Part shown: positions 1 to 5,889 of the stretch, piece by piece
Layout: every line of letters begins with the position of its first letter
How positions within the stretch are numbered: the first letter of the stretch is position 1
Assembly: GCA_021849995.1 (NCBI GenBank)
Contig: JAJZSC010000219.1
Span: 1-6,120 of the forward strand
DNA: 6,120 nt
Source of the DNA: Bacillota bacterium
Lineage (GTDB): Bacteria > Bacillota > Desulfitobacteriia > Desulfitobacteriales > Desulfitobacteriaceae
Reading direction: 5' to 3'
Translations under genes and position numbers: made by a program
The notes under the pieces: model-generated
Database searches by the model: none
Seen by the model: the letters and a program-made list of their open reading frames with translations, nothing else
What the model was told of the DNA's origin: nothing

Positions 1-174
1 ATCTTGGACAATTTCCTGCCAGGTCAGGCCAAACTCAGGCGCCAGATGGCTTCCGGTAACAATGAGCTGGCAATCAACGTCCTCATCTTTATCAAGCTCT
101 TGAATCAGACATCGAAGCAAGCCATATTCAGAGCGCGAGCCCGTTACGATACAAATTTTTCTTTTTAAAGGCAT
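1..174 (-). CDS. legG: UDP-sugar hydrolysing 2-epimerase, LegG/NeuC family (5' part, cut by window edge)
   Basis: The first 58 codons are visible, from ATG at 172-174 down to base 1 with no stop, so the gene continues past the left edge. The protein starts MPLKRKICIVTGSRSEYGLL and then has QLIVTGSHLAPEFGLTWQEI. This is the classic N-terminus of the NeuC/LegG/NnaA family: a first Rossmann beta strand followed by the GSRSEYGLL loop, and the conserved TGxHL..EFG segment. Family members hydrolyse a UDP-(di)N-acyl amino sugar with inversion at C2. In legionaminic acid synthesis this yields the free 2,4-diacylamido-2,4,6-trideoxy hexose used by the synthase encoded just upstream. The start overlaps the end of that synthase gene by 10 bases and is preceded by AAAAGGATG at a good distance. 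With LegB and LegC present, LegG fits better than a plain sialic acid NeuC, but the specificity-determining part is outside the window. Confidence 0.9.
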   Translation of the reverse strand, partial: MPLKRKICIVTGSRSEYGLLRCLIQELDKDEDVDCQLIVTGSHLAPEFGLTWQEIVQD

Positions 175-1175
175 ATGAAATCATCCTTTTCATAATTTCG
201 CTCCGCTACCTGCCCCATCACCCGATCCCAATAAATAGGACTGACACCTAAGCCTGGCCTTTTTACCGTAATGTTTTCCTCGCTGAAGGTTTCGCCTAAG
301 CGAATCGGTTTTCGGGCGACGATTGACTTGCGGACAAAAGCCATGTTTTTCTTTTCGCTGGGACTGGGCACTTTGATACCCGTTCCGAGAGCAAGTTCAA
401 TGTTTCTTATGCTTTCAACCATTTTCCTGAATTCTGCCGGTTCAATACTGGCCTTGTGATCCGGCCCTGGCAATGCTTTGTCCAGCGTAAAATGTTTCTC
501 TACCACGCAGGCACCAAGGGCTGCTGCTGCCAGCGCAGCTTCAATCCCTGGCGTATGGTCGGAGTAGCCGGTTCTGACGCCAAGTTCTGCGGCAATAGTT
601 CTGATGGCAAGGAGGTTGGCATCCTCAAAGGGTGTCGGATACTCGGTGTTGGCATGCAAAACAACAACCTGATTCTTGGGCAAGCCGCTTTCGCTAAGAA
701 CTTGCAGGGCGGCAGAAATTTCGGAAAGATCACTCATTCCTGTCGAAAGGAGCACCGGTTTGCCAAAAGCTGCGATTTTCCGTAAAAAGGGCCAGTCAGT
801 CAACTCCGCAGACCCAATCTTAAAAAAATTCTGAAGGGTGTTTAAAAACGCAGCACTCTCATACTCATCTGCCGTTGAGAGGAATGCTATGCCACAGGCA
901 TCGCAATATTCCTTCAGCCTGGCAAAATCAGCATAGGATAATTCCAGCCTTTTCAACATTGTAAACAGGTTTGTATCAATACCCGCCTGCTCCTGCTGAT
1001 AGGTTGTCTTGGGCGCCCAACGGGTAATGACATTTTCTGTTCGCCAGGTCTGAAATTTAATGGCGTCGGCACCGACCTGGCAGGCTGCCTCAATCAATTC
1101 CCTGGCTCTGGCCAGGGAGCCGTTATGATTTACACCTGCCTCGGCAATGATATATACTTTATCCTTCCCAAACAT
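165..1175 (-). CDS. legI: Nonulosonic acid synthase, LegI/NeuB family
   Basis: This 336-residue protein is full length for the NeuB family (about 335-350). It condenses phosphoenolpyruvate with a six-carbon amino sugar to give a nine-carbon sialic-acid-like sugar; it acts in the cytoplasm and needs a divalent metal. The TIM-barrel domain (about residues 1-265) opens with YIIAEAGVNHNG (8-19) and contains ADAIKFQTW (36-44), KIGSAEL (119-125) and LLSTGMS (142-148). The two histidines expected to bind the metal lie in GYSDHTPG (H207) and EKHFTLD (H228), followed by GPDHKAS (237-243). The C-terminal SAF (antifreeze-like) domain (about 280-336) has KRPGLGVSP (305-313), whose arginine reaches the partner subunit's active site in characterised NeuB dimers. 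Residues 173-178 read LHANTE, where many relatives have LHCTSE or LHCTTE, a minor difference. ATG at 1175 was chosen because only six residues precede the conserved strand. It overlaps the upstream acyltransferase gene by 17 bases. Legionaminate rather than neuraminate specificity is inferred from the neighbours. Confidence 0.92.
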   Translation of the reverse strand: MFGKDKVYIIAEAGVNHNGSLARARELIEAACQVGADAIKFQTWRTENVITRWAPKTTYQQEQAGIDTNLFTMLKRLELSYADFARLKEYCDACGIAFLSTADEYESAAFLNTLQNFFKIGSAELTDWPFLRKIAAFGKPVLLSTGMSDLSEISAALQVLSESGLPKNQVVVLHANTEYPTPFEDANLLAIRTIAAELGVRTGYSDHTPGIEAALAAAALGACVVEKHFTLDKALPGPDHKASIEPAEFRKMVESIRNIELALGTGIKVPSPSEKKNMAFVRKSIVARKPIRLGETFSEENITVKRPGLGVSPIYWDRVMGQVAERNYEKDDFICL

Positions 1176-1812
1176 TTTCTCTGACCTTTCTGGCCGGGTT
1201 GCCGTAGACGATGGAATAATCAGGTATATCTTTAGTAACTACTGCGCCGTCACCCACAATGCAGCAGCGGCCCACACTTTTTTTGAACCCGATGGAAGCC
1301 CCGTCGGCAATCAGGGTGTTATCACCAATACTTTTGCCTGCCATGCTAACATTTCCGGCCAACAATACATTGTTGCCAATGATTTGGTCATGGTTTACGC
1401 TGGTGAAACTATTGACAATACAATGAGATCCGATAATCACACCGTTGGCGATTTTAGTATAGGCTTCAAGCAAATTGCCCCTTCCGATGGTGACAAAGCG
1501 TGACACAATGGCCGCCGGGTGGATAATATTGACCGCTTTAAGCTTATCATCATATTTTGCCGCTAGGCGCTGCCTGATCCGCATGTCGCCAACCCCCAGA
1601 AAGTATCCGGAGATATCGGGGTTTTCCTTTAACAACAGGTCAACGTCATCATCACAGCAGACCACTTCATACCCCATGATTTTTTTGCCGGTATCCGCCT
1701 TGTCCGCTATGACCAAGCCGAATACTTCTATATTTTTCATTTGATCGATATTGTCCATGACCATGCGGGCATGTTCACCGCAACCGATGAGGATAATCCG
1801 TTCTTTTTCCAT
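1159..1812 (-). CDS. PglD/NeuD-type sugar acyltransferase (left-handed beta helix)
   Basis: This 217-residue protein has the two-domain layout of the PglD/NeuD (sialic acid O-acetyltransferase-like) family. An N-terminal Rossmann-like domain (about 1-95) opens with IILIGCGEHARMVMD (6-20), which binds the sugar nucleotide in PglD. A left-handed beta helix of hexapeptide repeats (about 100-195) follows and ends with the family signature GAVVTKDIPDYSIVYGNPAR (189-208). The motif SVNHDQIIG (138-146) supplies the presumed catalytic base His141. PglD itself acetylates the 4-amine of UDP-4-amino-4,6-dideoxy-GlcNAc with acetyl-CoA, the very intermediate that LegC should make. It is therefore the natural candidate for the N-acylation step (the role called LegH elsewhere). 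Whether the donor is acetyl-CoA or the product of the neighbouring ligase cannot be read from the sequence. O-acylation of the finished sugar, as in NeuD, is the alternative. The start shares TGATG with the stop of the upstream aminomutase gene, with GGAAGGGATG just before it. Confidence 0.88.
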   Translation of the reverse strand: MEKERIILIGCGEHARMVMDNIDQMKNIEVFGLVIADKADTGKKIMGYEVVCCDDDVDLLLKENPDISGYFLGVGDMRIRQRLAAKYDDKLKAVNIIHPAAIVSRFVTIGRGNLLEAYTKIANGVIIGSHCIVNSFTSVNHDQIIGNNVLLAGNVSMAGKSIGDNTLIADGASIGFKKSVGRCCIVGDGAVVTKDIPDYSIVYGNPARKVRENVWEG

Positions 1813-2897
1813 CAGTCATCCCTTCCATCAAGGTATTTGACAATAATACGTCCCTGATTGTCCACCCGGGCCGAGTCCGGGAGCAGGTAATCCGGGTTCC
1901 AGCGCAATCTGTCCTTAATTCGGTAATTGGTTTGAATATCTAGATAGCCTTGCCCGTCTTTTGCGCCAAGGGTCCCCTCATAGAGGGTTACTTTGCCAAC
2001 ATCGGTCATTAATGAAAGCATCGGTTTGATTCTGCCCGATATTCGGCCCGATGAAGTTAGTTCCTTAATCAGGGTAAGAGCCGTGGCAATACTGGTACGG
2101 AAATGGTGGGTACCGATTAAAGGAACAGGATGAAAAAGATAATGTGCCTCCACGCCCAGATATCTGAGCTGGTCGTATAACTCCACCAATACGGGGATAT
2201 TGTCGTTTACATTCTTCAGCAAAACGTTTTGGCTGTATATCCGAACCCCGGATTTCTGCAGAACTTCAATAATTTTACGGGATTGTTCCTGTAACTCTAT
2301 GGCATGGTTGATCTGAATGGCACATTCAAAGCTGATACTTTGGCCATATGACTTGAAAAAACCGAACAGTTCTTCATCGAATTTATCCGGAGATTGAACA
2401 GGCAGTCGCGTACCAATCCTGATAATTTTAATATCAGGGGCTTTTTTGACCACTTCCGATATTAACTCCATCAGCAAACGGGGCACCATAAAGGGGTCGC
2501 CCCCTGTGATCAGCAACTCTTTTAGATGCTTATCAGAAGCAATATATGCTACAATCCTCTCGATGTCGCTTCTTTTGATTTGCACCGGTTCATAATTTGC
2601 GCGCAGGCAATAACGGCAGTGGGCAGCACAGACCATGGTCAAATCGATAACCAGCTGTCTTTTGTACAGCCTCTCCAGGCCGTGCGGTAATCCCCCCTTG
2701 CTGGTGAGGGCCGCTTCGTAATGCTTCAGGTTGTGTTCTTTCCCGACAAGGTCTTCCAGCGGCGAATAAAAATACTGGTTATATATGGCATTATATTCAG
2801 GGGATTTCCCCCCAAACTCACTTCTGATACTAGCAAGCAGATGTTCCAGGTATTCCGGCACCTTCTGTTTAAAAGCGGCTTTCTTCAGCTCCGGCAT
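1812..2897 (-). CDS. KamA-family radical SAM protein (amino acid 2,3-aminomutase-like)
   Basis: This 361-residue protein resembles lysine/glutamate 2,3-aminomutases, which move an alpha-amino group to the beta carbon using a 4Fe-4S cluster, S-adenosylmethionine and PLP. Visible motifs are the cluster site CAAHCRYC (Cys90, Cys94, Cys97), Arg99 at the position that holds the substrate carboxylate in lysine aminomutase, the SAM-contacting TGGDP (131-135), RIGTR (160-164), QINHAIEL (195-202), SQNVLLKNVND (222-232) and HHFRTS (264-269). The PLP lysine is probably Lys302 in TDVGK, but the glycine-rich loop before it is shorter than in lysine aminomutase. The QCD motif whose aspartate binds the substrate epsilon-amine is replaced by FHPVP (255-259). 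The fold and cofactors are thus well supported, while the substrate is open and may not be lysine. ATG at 2897 follows a perfect AGGAGG. Its place between a PaaK-like ligase and a sugar acyltransferase suggests it makes a beta-amino acid for glycan decoration (inference). Confidence 0.85.
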   Translation of the reverse strand: MPELKKAAFKQKVPEYLEHLLASIRSEFGGKSPEYNAIYNQYFYSPLEDLVGKEHNLKHYEAALTSKGGLPHGLERLYKRQLVIDLTMVCAAHCRYCLRANYEPVQIKRSDIERIVAYIASDKHLKELLITGGDPFMVPRLLMELISEVVKKAPDIKIIRIGTRLPVQSPDKFDEELFGFFKSYGQSISFECAIQINHAIELQEQSRKIIEVLQKSGVRIYSQNVLLKNVNDNIPVLVELYDQLRYLGVEAHYLFHPVPLIGTHHFRTSIATALTLIKELTSSGRISGRIKPMLSLMTDVGKVTLYEGTLGAKDGQGYLDIQTNYRIKDRLRWNPDYLLPDSARVDNQGRIIVKYLDGRDD

Positions 2898-2907
2898 TGG
2901 GTCTTAT

Positions 2908-2913
2908 CCTCCT
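2908..2913 (-). promoter_or_regulatory. Ribosome binding site of the KamA-like gene
   Basis: The minus strand reads AGGAGG here, 10 bases upstream of the ATG at 2895-2897. It is the strongest Shine-Dalgarno sequence in the window and fixes the start of the aminomutase-like gene. It lies just downstream of the stop of the acyltransferase remnant (2921-2923), so the gene does not depend on translational coupling to anything upstream. Confidence 0.8.
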
Positions 2914-2920
2914 TTTTGGT

Positions 2921-3058
2921 CTATTCATTTAGCAGATGCGCAGGCACACCTGCATAGACACGTCCCCCCGAGAGGTTGGATATAACTGTGCTACCCATGC
3001 CAATAACTGTCCCATTTTCAATAAATATCCCTTCCCGCACTGAACAATTGATTCCGCT
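2921..3058 (-). pseudogene. C-terminal remnant of a hexapeptide-repeat acyltransferase
   Basis: Between the ligase stop and the aminomutase gene, one minus-strand frame is open for 45 codons, from just after a TGA at 3059-3061 to a TAG at 2921-2923. The peptide includes INCSVREGIFIENGTVIGMG followed by STVISN, then RVYAGVPAHLLNE at the end. This is the typical last coil and tail of a left-handed beta-helix acetyltransferase, with V/I spaced every six residues, GxGSxV, and the final Y/V-AGVPA-L. There is no ATG and no ribosome binding site; the only possible start is a GTG at the seventh codon. The sugar-binding and catalytic parts are absent, so it cannot work as an acyltransferase. It differs from the intact acyltransferase at 1159-1812, whose tail is IVYGNPARKV, so it is not a recent copy of that gene. 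I infer that an older acyltransferase gene was truncated when the present gene order arose. Confidence 0.75.
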
Positions 3059-3073
3059 TCAGTGTATACATGG

Positions 3074-4315
3074 TTAATTCCACCGTTCCACCAGCCTGAT
3101 TTTATTTTCCCCGCCTGCCAGATGTTCGACCAGAAGGATTTCCGGCGTAATAAAAAGTCTATCCCTGATTTCTTTTTTAATCTTTTCGGCCAGAGAAGCA
3201 TGATTCTGCTTGCCGGCCAGCACTTGTACCCGGACGGCAATTTTATCAATAGGCTGTCGGTCAGGAACCATTACAACATAGGCTCCGGTACATTCGGGAT
3301 AGGGTGAAAGCAAGGATCGGATGGATTCCGGATAAAAATTTATTCCTTTAATAACCAGCATGTCGTCACTTCGTCCTCGGATTAAAAAGCGAAAGCCTTC
3401 ATTTCCACAAGGACAGTCAGCGGTTGAAACAATTTCGATAATATCTCCGGTACGATACCTAATTAAAGGCTGTGCTTCCTTAACAAGGTGAGTCAGGACC
3501 ATTTCGCCGCAAACACCGTCTGCGAGGGGTAGCGCTGTGCCCCTTGCCGGATCAATTATCTCCACATGTAAAAAAGGTAAAGCAGTGAAATGAAGTCCTT
3601 CCCGACGATTGCACTCGGCGCCAAGAATACTGATGATCTCTGAAAGTCCGTAGTTGGCATTAATGGCCTCCATTTGCCATTCATCCTCTATTTTTTTACG
3701 AAAACCTGCATCCTGCATACCGGCCTCTCCGCCAAAAAACCCCTTTTTAAGTCCGAGACCTTCAGACGGCAAATTATACTTCTCATGAAGGATCTTCCGA
3801 ATTGTAGCTAGATAGGAAGGTGTGGAGTGAATACACGGGCTATCGATCTCCAGCAGCATATCAATGAGATTTTCTGTTTTTCCGACGCCATAGGGCACAA
3901 CAGCAGCTCCCGTCGCTTCCATGCTCTGGTGATCCATAAAGCCACCCATCCACATGCAATAATTCATGCAATTAAAAACTATGTCATTATAATCCATACC
4001 GGCAGTTAGAAAAGCGCGGCTGCCGGCAAGGATAACCTGTTCAACATCATGAGCTGTCAGTACCAAGGTCAATGGTCGCATGGTGGTTCCAGATGTTCTA
4101 TGTAAACGGGCAATATTTTTACGTTCCACGCAGACGTTGGTGCCAAAGGGTGGATTCTGTAACTGATCGTCCAATAACATCCGCTTGGTAGCAAAGGGGA
4201 CATCAGTGAAACGTTCAATAGTAAGTCCTTTAAATAAATTGTGGTAAAAAGAACTTTTTTCCGCCTGTTGCCTGACTAACTCCAGGAGTTCTTTTTCTTC
4301 TCTCAACTTAACCAC
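3074..4315 (-). CDS. PaaK-like AMP-forming acyl-CoA ligase / adenylating enzyme
   Basis: This 413-residue protein belongs to the phenylacetate-CoA ligase (PaaK)/coenzyme F390 synthetase branch of the ANL adenylating enzymes. These activate a carboxylic acid as acyl-AMP and usually pass it to CoA. Visible motifs in order are SSFYHNLF (21-28), the phosphate loop HRTSGTT (72-78), STPSYLA (164-170), GGEAG (195-199), NYGLSEI (221-227), YRTGD (287-291), the hinge GRSDDMLVIKG (314-324) and a C-terminal lysine in ENKIRLV (Lys405). Cys235, His242, Cys301 and Cys303 (CPCG) fit the zinc site seen in some PaaK relatives. The length is near normal (about 410-440). The start is uncertain: GTG at 4313-4315 gives 413 residues, while TTG at 4304-4306 (410 residues) is better spaced from AAAGGA. 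The acid activated cannot be told from the sequence. The position between legC and the aminomutase and acyltransferase genes suggests it primes the acyl group attached to the amino sugar. Confidence 0.85.
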   Translation of the reverse strand: MVKLREEKELLELVRQQAEKSSFYHNLFKGLTIERFTDVPFATKRMLLDDQLQNPPFGTNVCVERKNIARLHRTSGTTMRPLTLVLTAHDVEQVILAGSRAFLTAGMDYNDIVFNCMNYCMWMGGFMDHQSMEATGAAVVPYGVGKTENLIDMLLEIDSPCIHSTPSYLATIRKILHEKYNLPSEGLGLKKGFFGGEAGMQDAGFRKKIEDEWQMEAINANYGLSEIISILGAECNRREGLHFTALPFLHVEIIDPARGTALPLADGVCGEMVLTHLVKEAQPLIRYRTGDIIEIVSTADCPCGNEGFRFLIRGRSDDMLVIKGINFYPESIRSLLSPYPECTGAYVVMVPDRQPIDKIAVRVQVLAGKQNHASLAEKIKKEIRDRLFITPEILLVEHLAGGENKIRLVERWN

Positions 4316-4316
4316 A

Positions 4317-4322
4317 TCCTTT
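4317..4322 (-). promoter_or_regulatory. Probable ribosome binding site of the PaaK-like gene
   Basis: The minus strand reads AAAGGA here. It is almost in contact with the GTG at 4313-4315 but 10 bases from the in-frame TTG at 4304-4306, which argues for the TTG start. A second, weaker AGGA about 11 bases before the GTG keeps that start possible. An ATG at 4315-4317 is out of frame. Confidence 0.45.
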
Positions 4323-4400
4323 ATTGTCCTATAACAACTCGACTTTCGCAGAAGATAAAAAGACTTTAAACCAATGAGAGCCGGAGTTAGAGCGAAAAAA

Positions 4401-4636
4401 ATAACACAGAGTAGTTATTGGCATTCCTTTTAAGTCTGAGACTCACTGGCACTATTAAGTTGTCTGAGTGCGCAGAGAAACATAAAACCCTAAAAGGGCT
4501 AGAGGCGCAAACAGTGGACTTTAGGCGAAGACGGTAGTTCTTCCATAAAATGTTTTCTCTGTGCTCTCGGACCGCAAAGTCAATGCCAATTAGTCTCAAG
4601 ACCGATAAGGAATACCCTAAAGCACCTCTGTGTTAT
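4401..4636. repeat. Long imperfect inverted repeat (foldback or MITE-like element)
   Basis: The 359-base gap between legC and the ligase gene holds a 236-base palindromic element. The outermost 11 bases are a perfect inverted pair: ATAACACAGAG at 4401-4411 and CTCTGTGTTAT at 4626-4636. The pairing continues inward with small gaps to 4483 on the left and 4550 on the right. Examples are TGAGACT at 4436-4442 against AGTCTCA at 4592-4598, TGGCA at 4446-4450 against TGCCA at 4584-4588, and CAGAGAAACAT at 4473-4483 against ATGTTTTCTCTG at 4550-4561. By hand about 60 of 83 aligned positions match, around a spacer of about 66 bases. No transposase is present. TA dinucleotides lie at both ends (4402-4403, 4634-4635), as in IS630/mariner-type MITEs, but they are inside the palindrome and so prove nothing. 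Transcribed, it would form a long hairpin between legC and the ligase gene. The rest of the gap shows no convincing gene or promoter. Confidence 0.75.
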
Positions 4637-4674
4637 GTTTCCATAATTCCCTATAACCCAGACCAACGATGGGT

Positions 4675-5889
4675 TTAACCCTGTCTTTCTTCAGTGAAAG
4701 TTGAGTTAACAATATTTAAGTCTGTAAGTACCGCACTGCTCGGGATATTAATCAATCTCCTTTCCAGATCCTCAGCACAAGCAAGAGACATTCTCGGACA
4801 ATCCTCATACATAATCAGTTTGTGCATCAAGGTCCAGGAGGGGCGGGTCATGATACCCTGATTGTTAGTTAATTCAAGTAATTTGTTGCGCTCACAGGAG
4901 TATTCTTTATCGAGAAGAAGTACGTTAAGCCAATAATTACTGCGAGCAAAATCCGCCTCTTTGAATATCTTAACACCTTCAATTCCGGTAAAGGCTTCCT
5001 GATATCGTAAAGCCAGAGCCCTCTTCTGCCTTATATATTCCGGCAGTTTCTCCAGCTGAGCACAGCCCAGGGCTGCATTAATATTGGGCATTCTGTAGTT
5101 ATAGCCCACCAGATCATGATTGAAGGCCCAAGGGTGGGGCAATTTAGCCTGGGTGGTCAGGTGTTTGGCCAACGCAGGTAAAGAAGTATCATTAGTCAAG
5201 ATAGCCCCGCCACCGCCGGTGGTAATAATCTTATTGCCATTAAAGCTCAGAACCGAAAGCCGTCCCCAGCTTCCGGTATGATACCCCTTGTATAATGAAC
5301 CCATTGATTCGGCCGCATCTTCTATCAGCACCAGACCGAATTTTTGACAGACGTCTAACAATGGCTCCATATCTACCGGGTGCCCAAAGGTGTGCATGGG
5401 CACCACCGCTTTAATGCGACGACCGCTTTTCTTGTTGAAACAGCCTTCGGTTCGCAATTCGGTTATATCCTTTAAATAGTCGCCCAGCTTAAGCGGGTCT
5501 AAACCCAGGGTTTTTTCATCGCTGTCGGCAAAATGAGGCACAGCGCCGCAATAGCTAACAGCATTGGCGGTGGCGACAAAGGTTAACGTAGGCATTAAGA
5601 CCTCGTCACCGGCTCTGACTCCGGCCAGTTGCAAACAGATATGGAGTGCTGCTGTACCATTTACAACTGCTATTACGTGTTTGATCCCGGTGTATTCTGC
5701 AAGTTGTTTTTCAAAGAGGGACACATATTTCCCAACTGAAGAAACCCAGCCGCTGTCTAGGCACTTTTTAACATAAGCCCATTCTTTCCCATCAAATTGC
5801 GGTTCGTGGAGGGCGATTGATTTTTGTGCTTGGGGTAAAACTTTTTGTAAAGTTTTGATGATTGGATTTAGATCAAATTTTTTTTTCAT
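4675..5889 (-). CDS. legC: UDP-4-amino sugar aminotransferase, LegC-type DegT/DnrJ/EryC1 family
   Basis: This 404-residue, PLP-dependent sugar aminotransferase converts the UDP-4-keto-6-deoxy-N-acetyl sugar made by LegB into the 4-amino sugar, normally with glutamate as amino donor. The sequence matches the LegC subgroup closely: SIALHEPQFDGKEWAYVKKC (24-43), SGWVSSVGKYV (46-56), NGTAALHICL (77-86), MPTLTFVATANA (99-110), VVPMHTFGHP (162-171), IEDAAESMGS (189-198), SFNGNKIITTGGGGAI (215-230) and VGYNYRMPNINAALG (261-275). Lys220 is the expected PLP Schiff-base lysine and Asp191 the residue that pairs with the pyridine nitrogen. The gene starts within the stop of the upstream legB-like gene (ATGA overlap) with no good ribosome binding site of its own, which suggests translational coupling. 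It ends before the 359-base gap, so later genes may rely on read-through or on a promoter I cannot identify. Confidence in the family is high; the stereochemistry of the product is inferred from the LegB/LegC pairing. Confidence 0.93.
   Translation of the reverse strand: MKKKFDLNPIIKTLQKVLPQAQKSIALHEPQFDGKEWAYVKKCLDSGWVSSVGKYVSLFEKQLAEYTGIKHVIAVVNGTAALHICLQLAGVRAGDEVLMPTLTFVATANAVSYCGAVPHFADSDEKTLGLDPLKLGDYLKDITELRTEGCFNKKSGRRIKAVVPMHTFGHPVDMEPLLDVCQKFGLVLIEDAAESMGSLYKGYHTGSWGRLSVLSFNGNKIITTGGGGAILTNDTSLPALAKHLTTQAKLPHPWAFNHDLVGYNYRMPNINAALGCAQLEKLPEYIRQKRALALRYQEAFTGIEGVKIFKEADFARSNYWLNVLLLDKEYSCERNKLLELTNNQGIMTRPSWTLMHKLIMYEDCPRMSLACAEDLERRLINIPSSAVLTDLNIVNSTFTEERQG

Noticed and set aside
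456..785. Plus-strand open frames, including those at 271-459, 456-785, 1147-1503, 1475-1744 and 5564-5776
   Set aside because: Each lies opposite a well-supported minus-strand gene, and none shows a domain, a ribosome binding site or a coherent context.
1812..2897. Reading the KamA-like gene as part of the N-epsilon-acetyl-beta-lysine osmolyte system (ablAB)
   Set aside because: The neighbour is a beta-helix sugar acyltransferase, not a GNAT-type AblB, and the lysine epsilon-amine-binding motif is not kept.
2929..3249. 106-codon minus-strand frame overlapping the 3' end of the ligase gene
   Set aside because: Most of it is an alternate frame of the ligase coding sequence. In the spacer, a different frame gives the clear acyltransferase tail, so this one is a shadow.
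4316..4400. Search for a sigma-70-type promoter ahead of the ligase gene
   Set aside because: AT-rich hexamers such as TATAGG and TATCTT occur, but none has a convincing -35 partner at 16-18 bases, so no promoter is called.
4387..4599. 70-codon minus-strand open frame in the gap between legC and the ligase gene
   Set aside because: It lies almost wholly in the foldback element, its peptide has no recognisable domain, and it has no clear ribosome binding site. It is best explained as a chance frame through the repeat.
4655..4675. Possible terminator hairpin at the legC stop (AACCCA / TGGGTT, 9-base loop)
   Set aside because: The stem is only 6 bases and is followed on the minus strand by TATAGGGAATT, with no run of T, so intrinsic termination is not supported.
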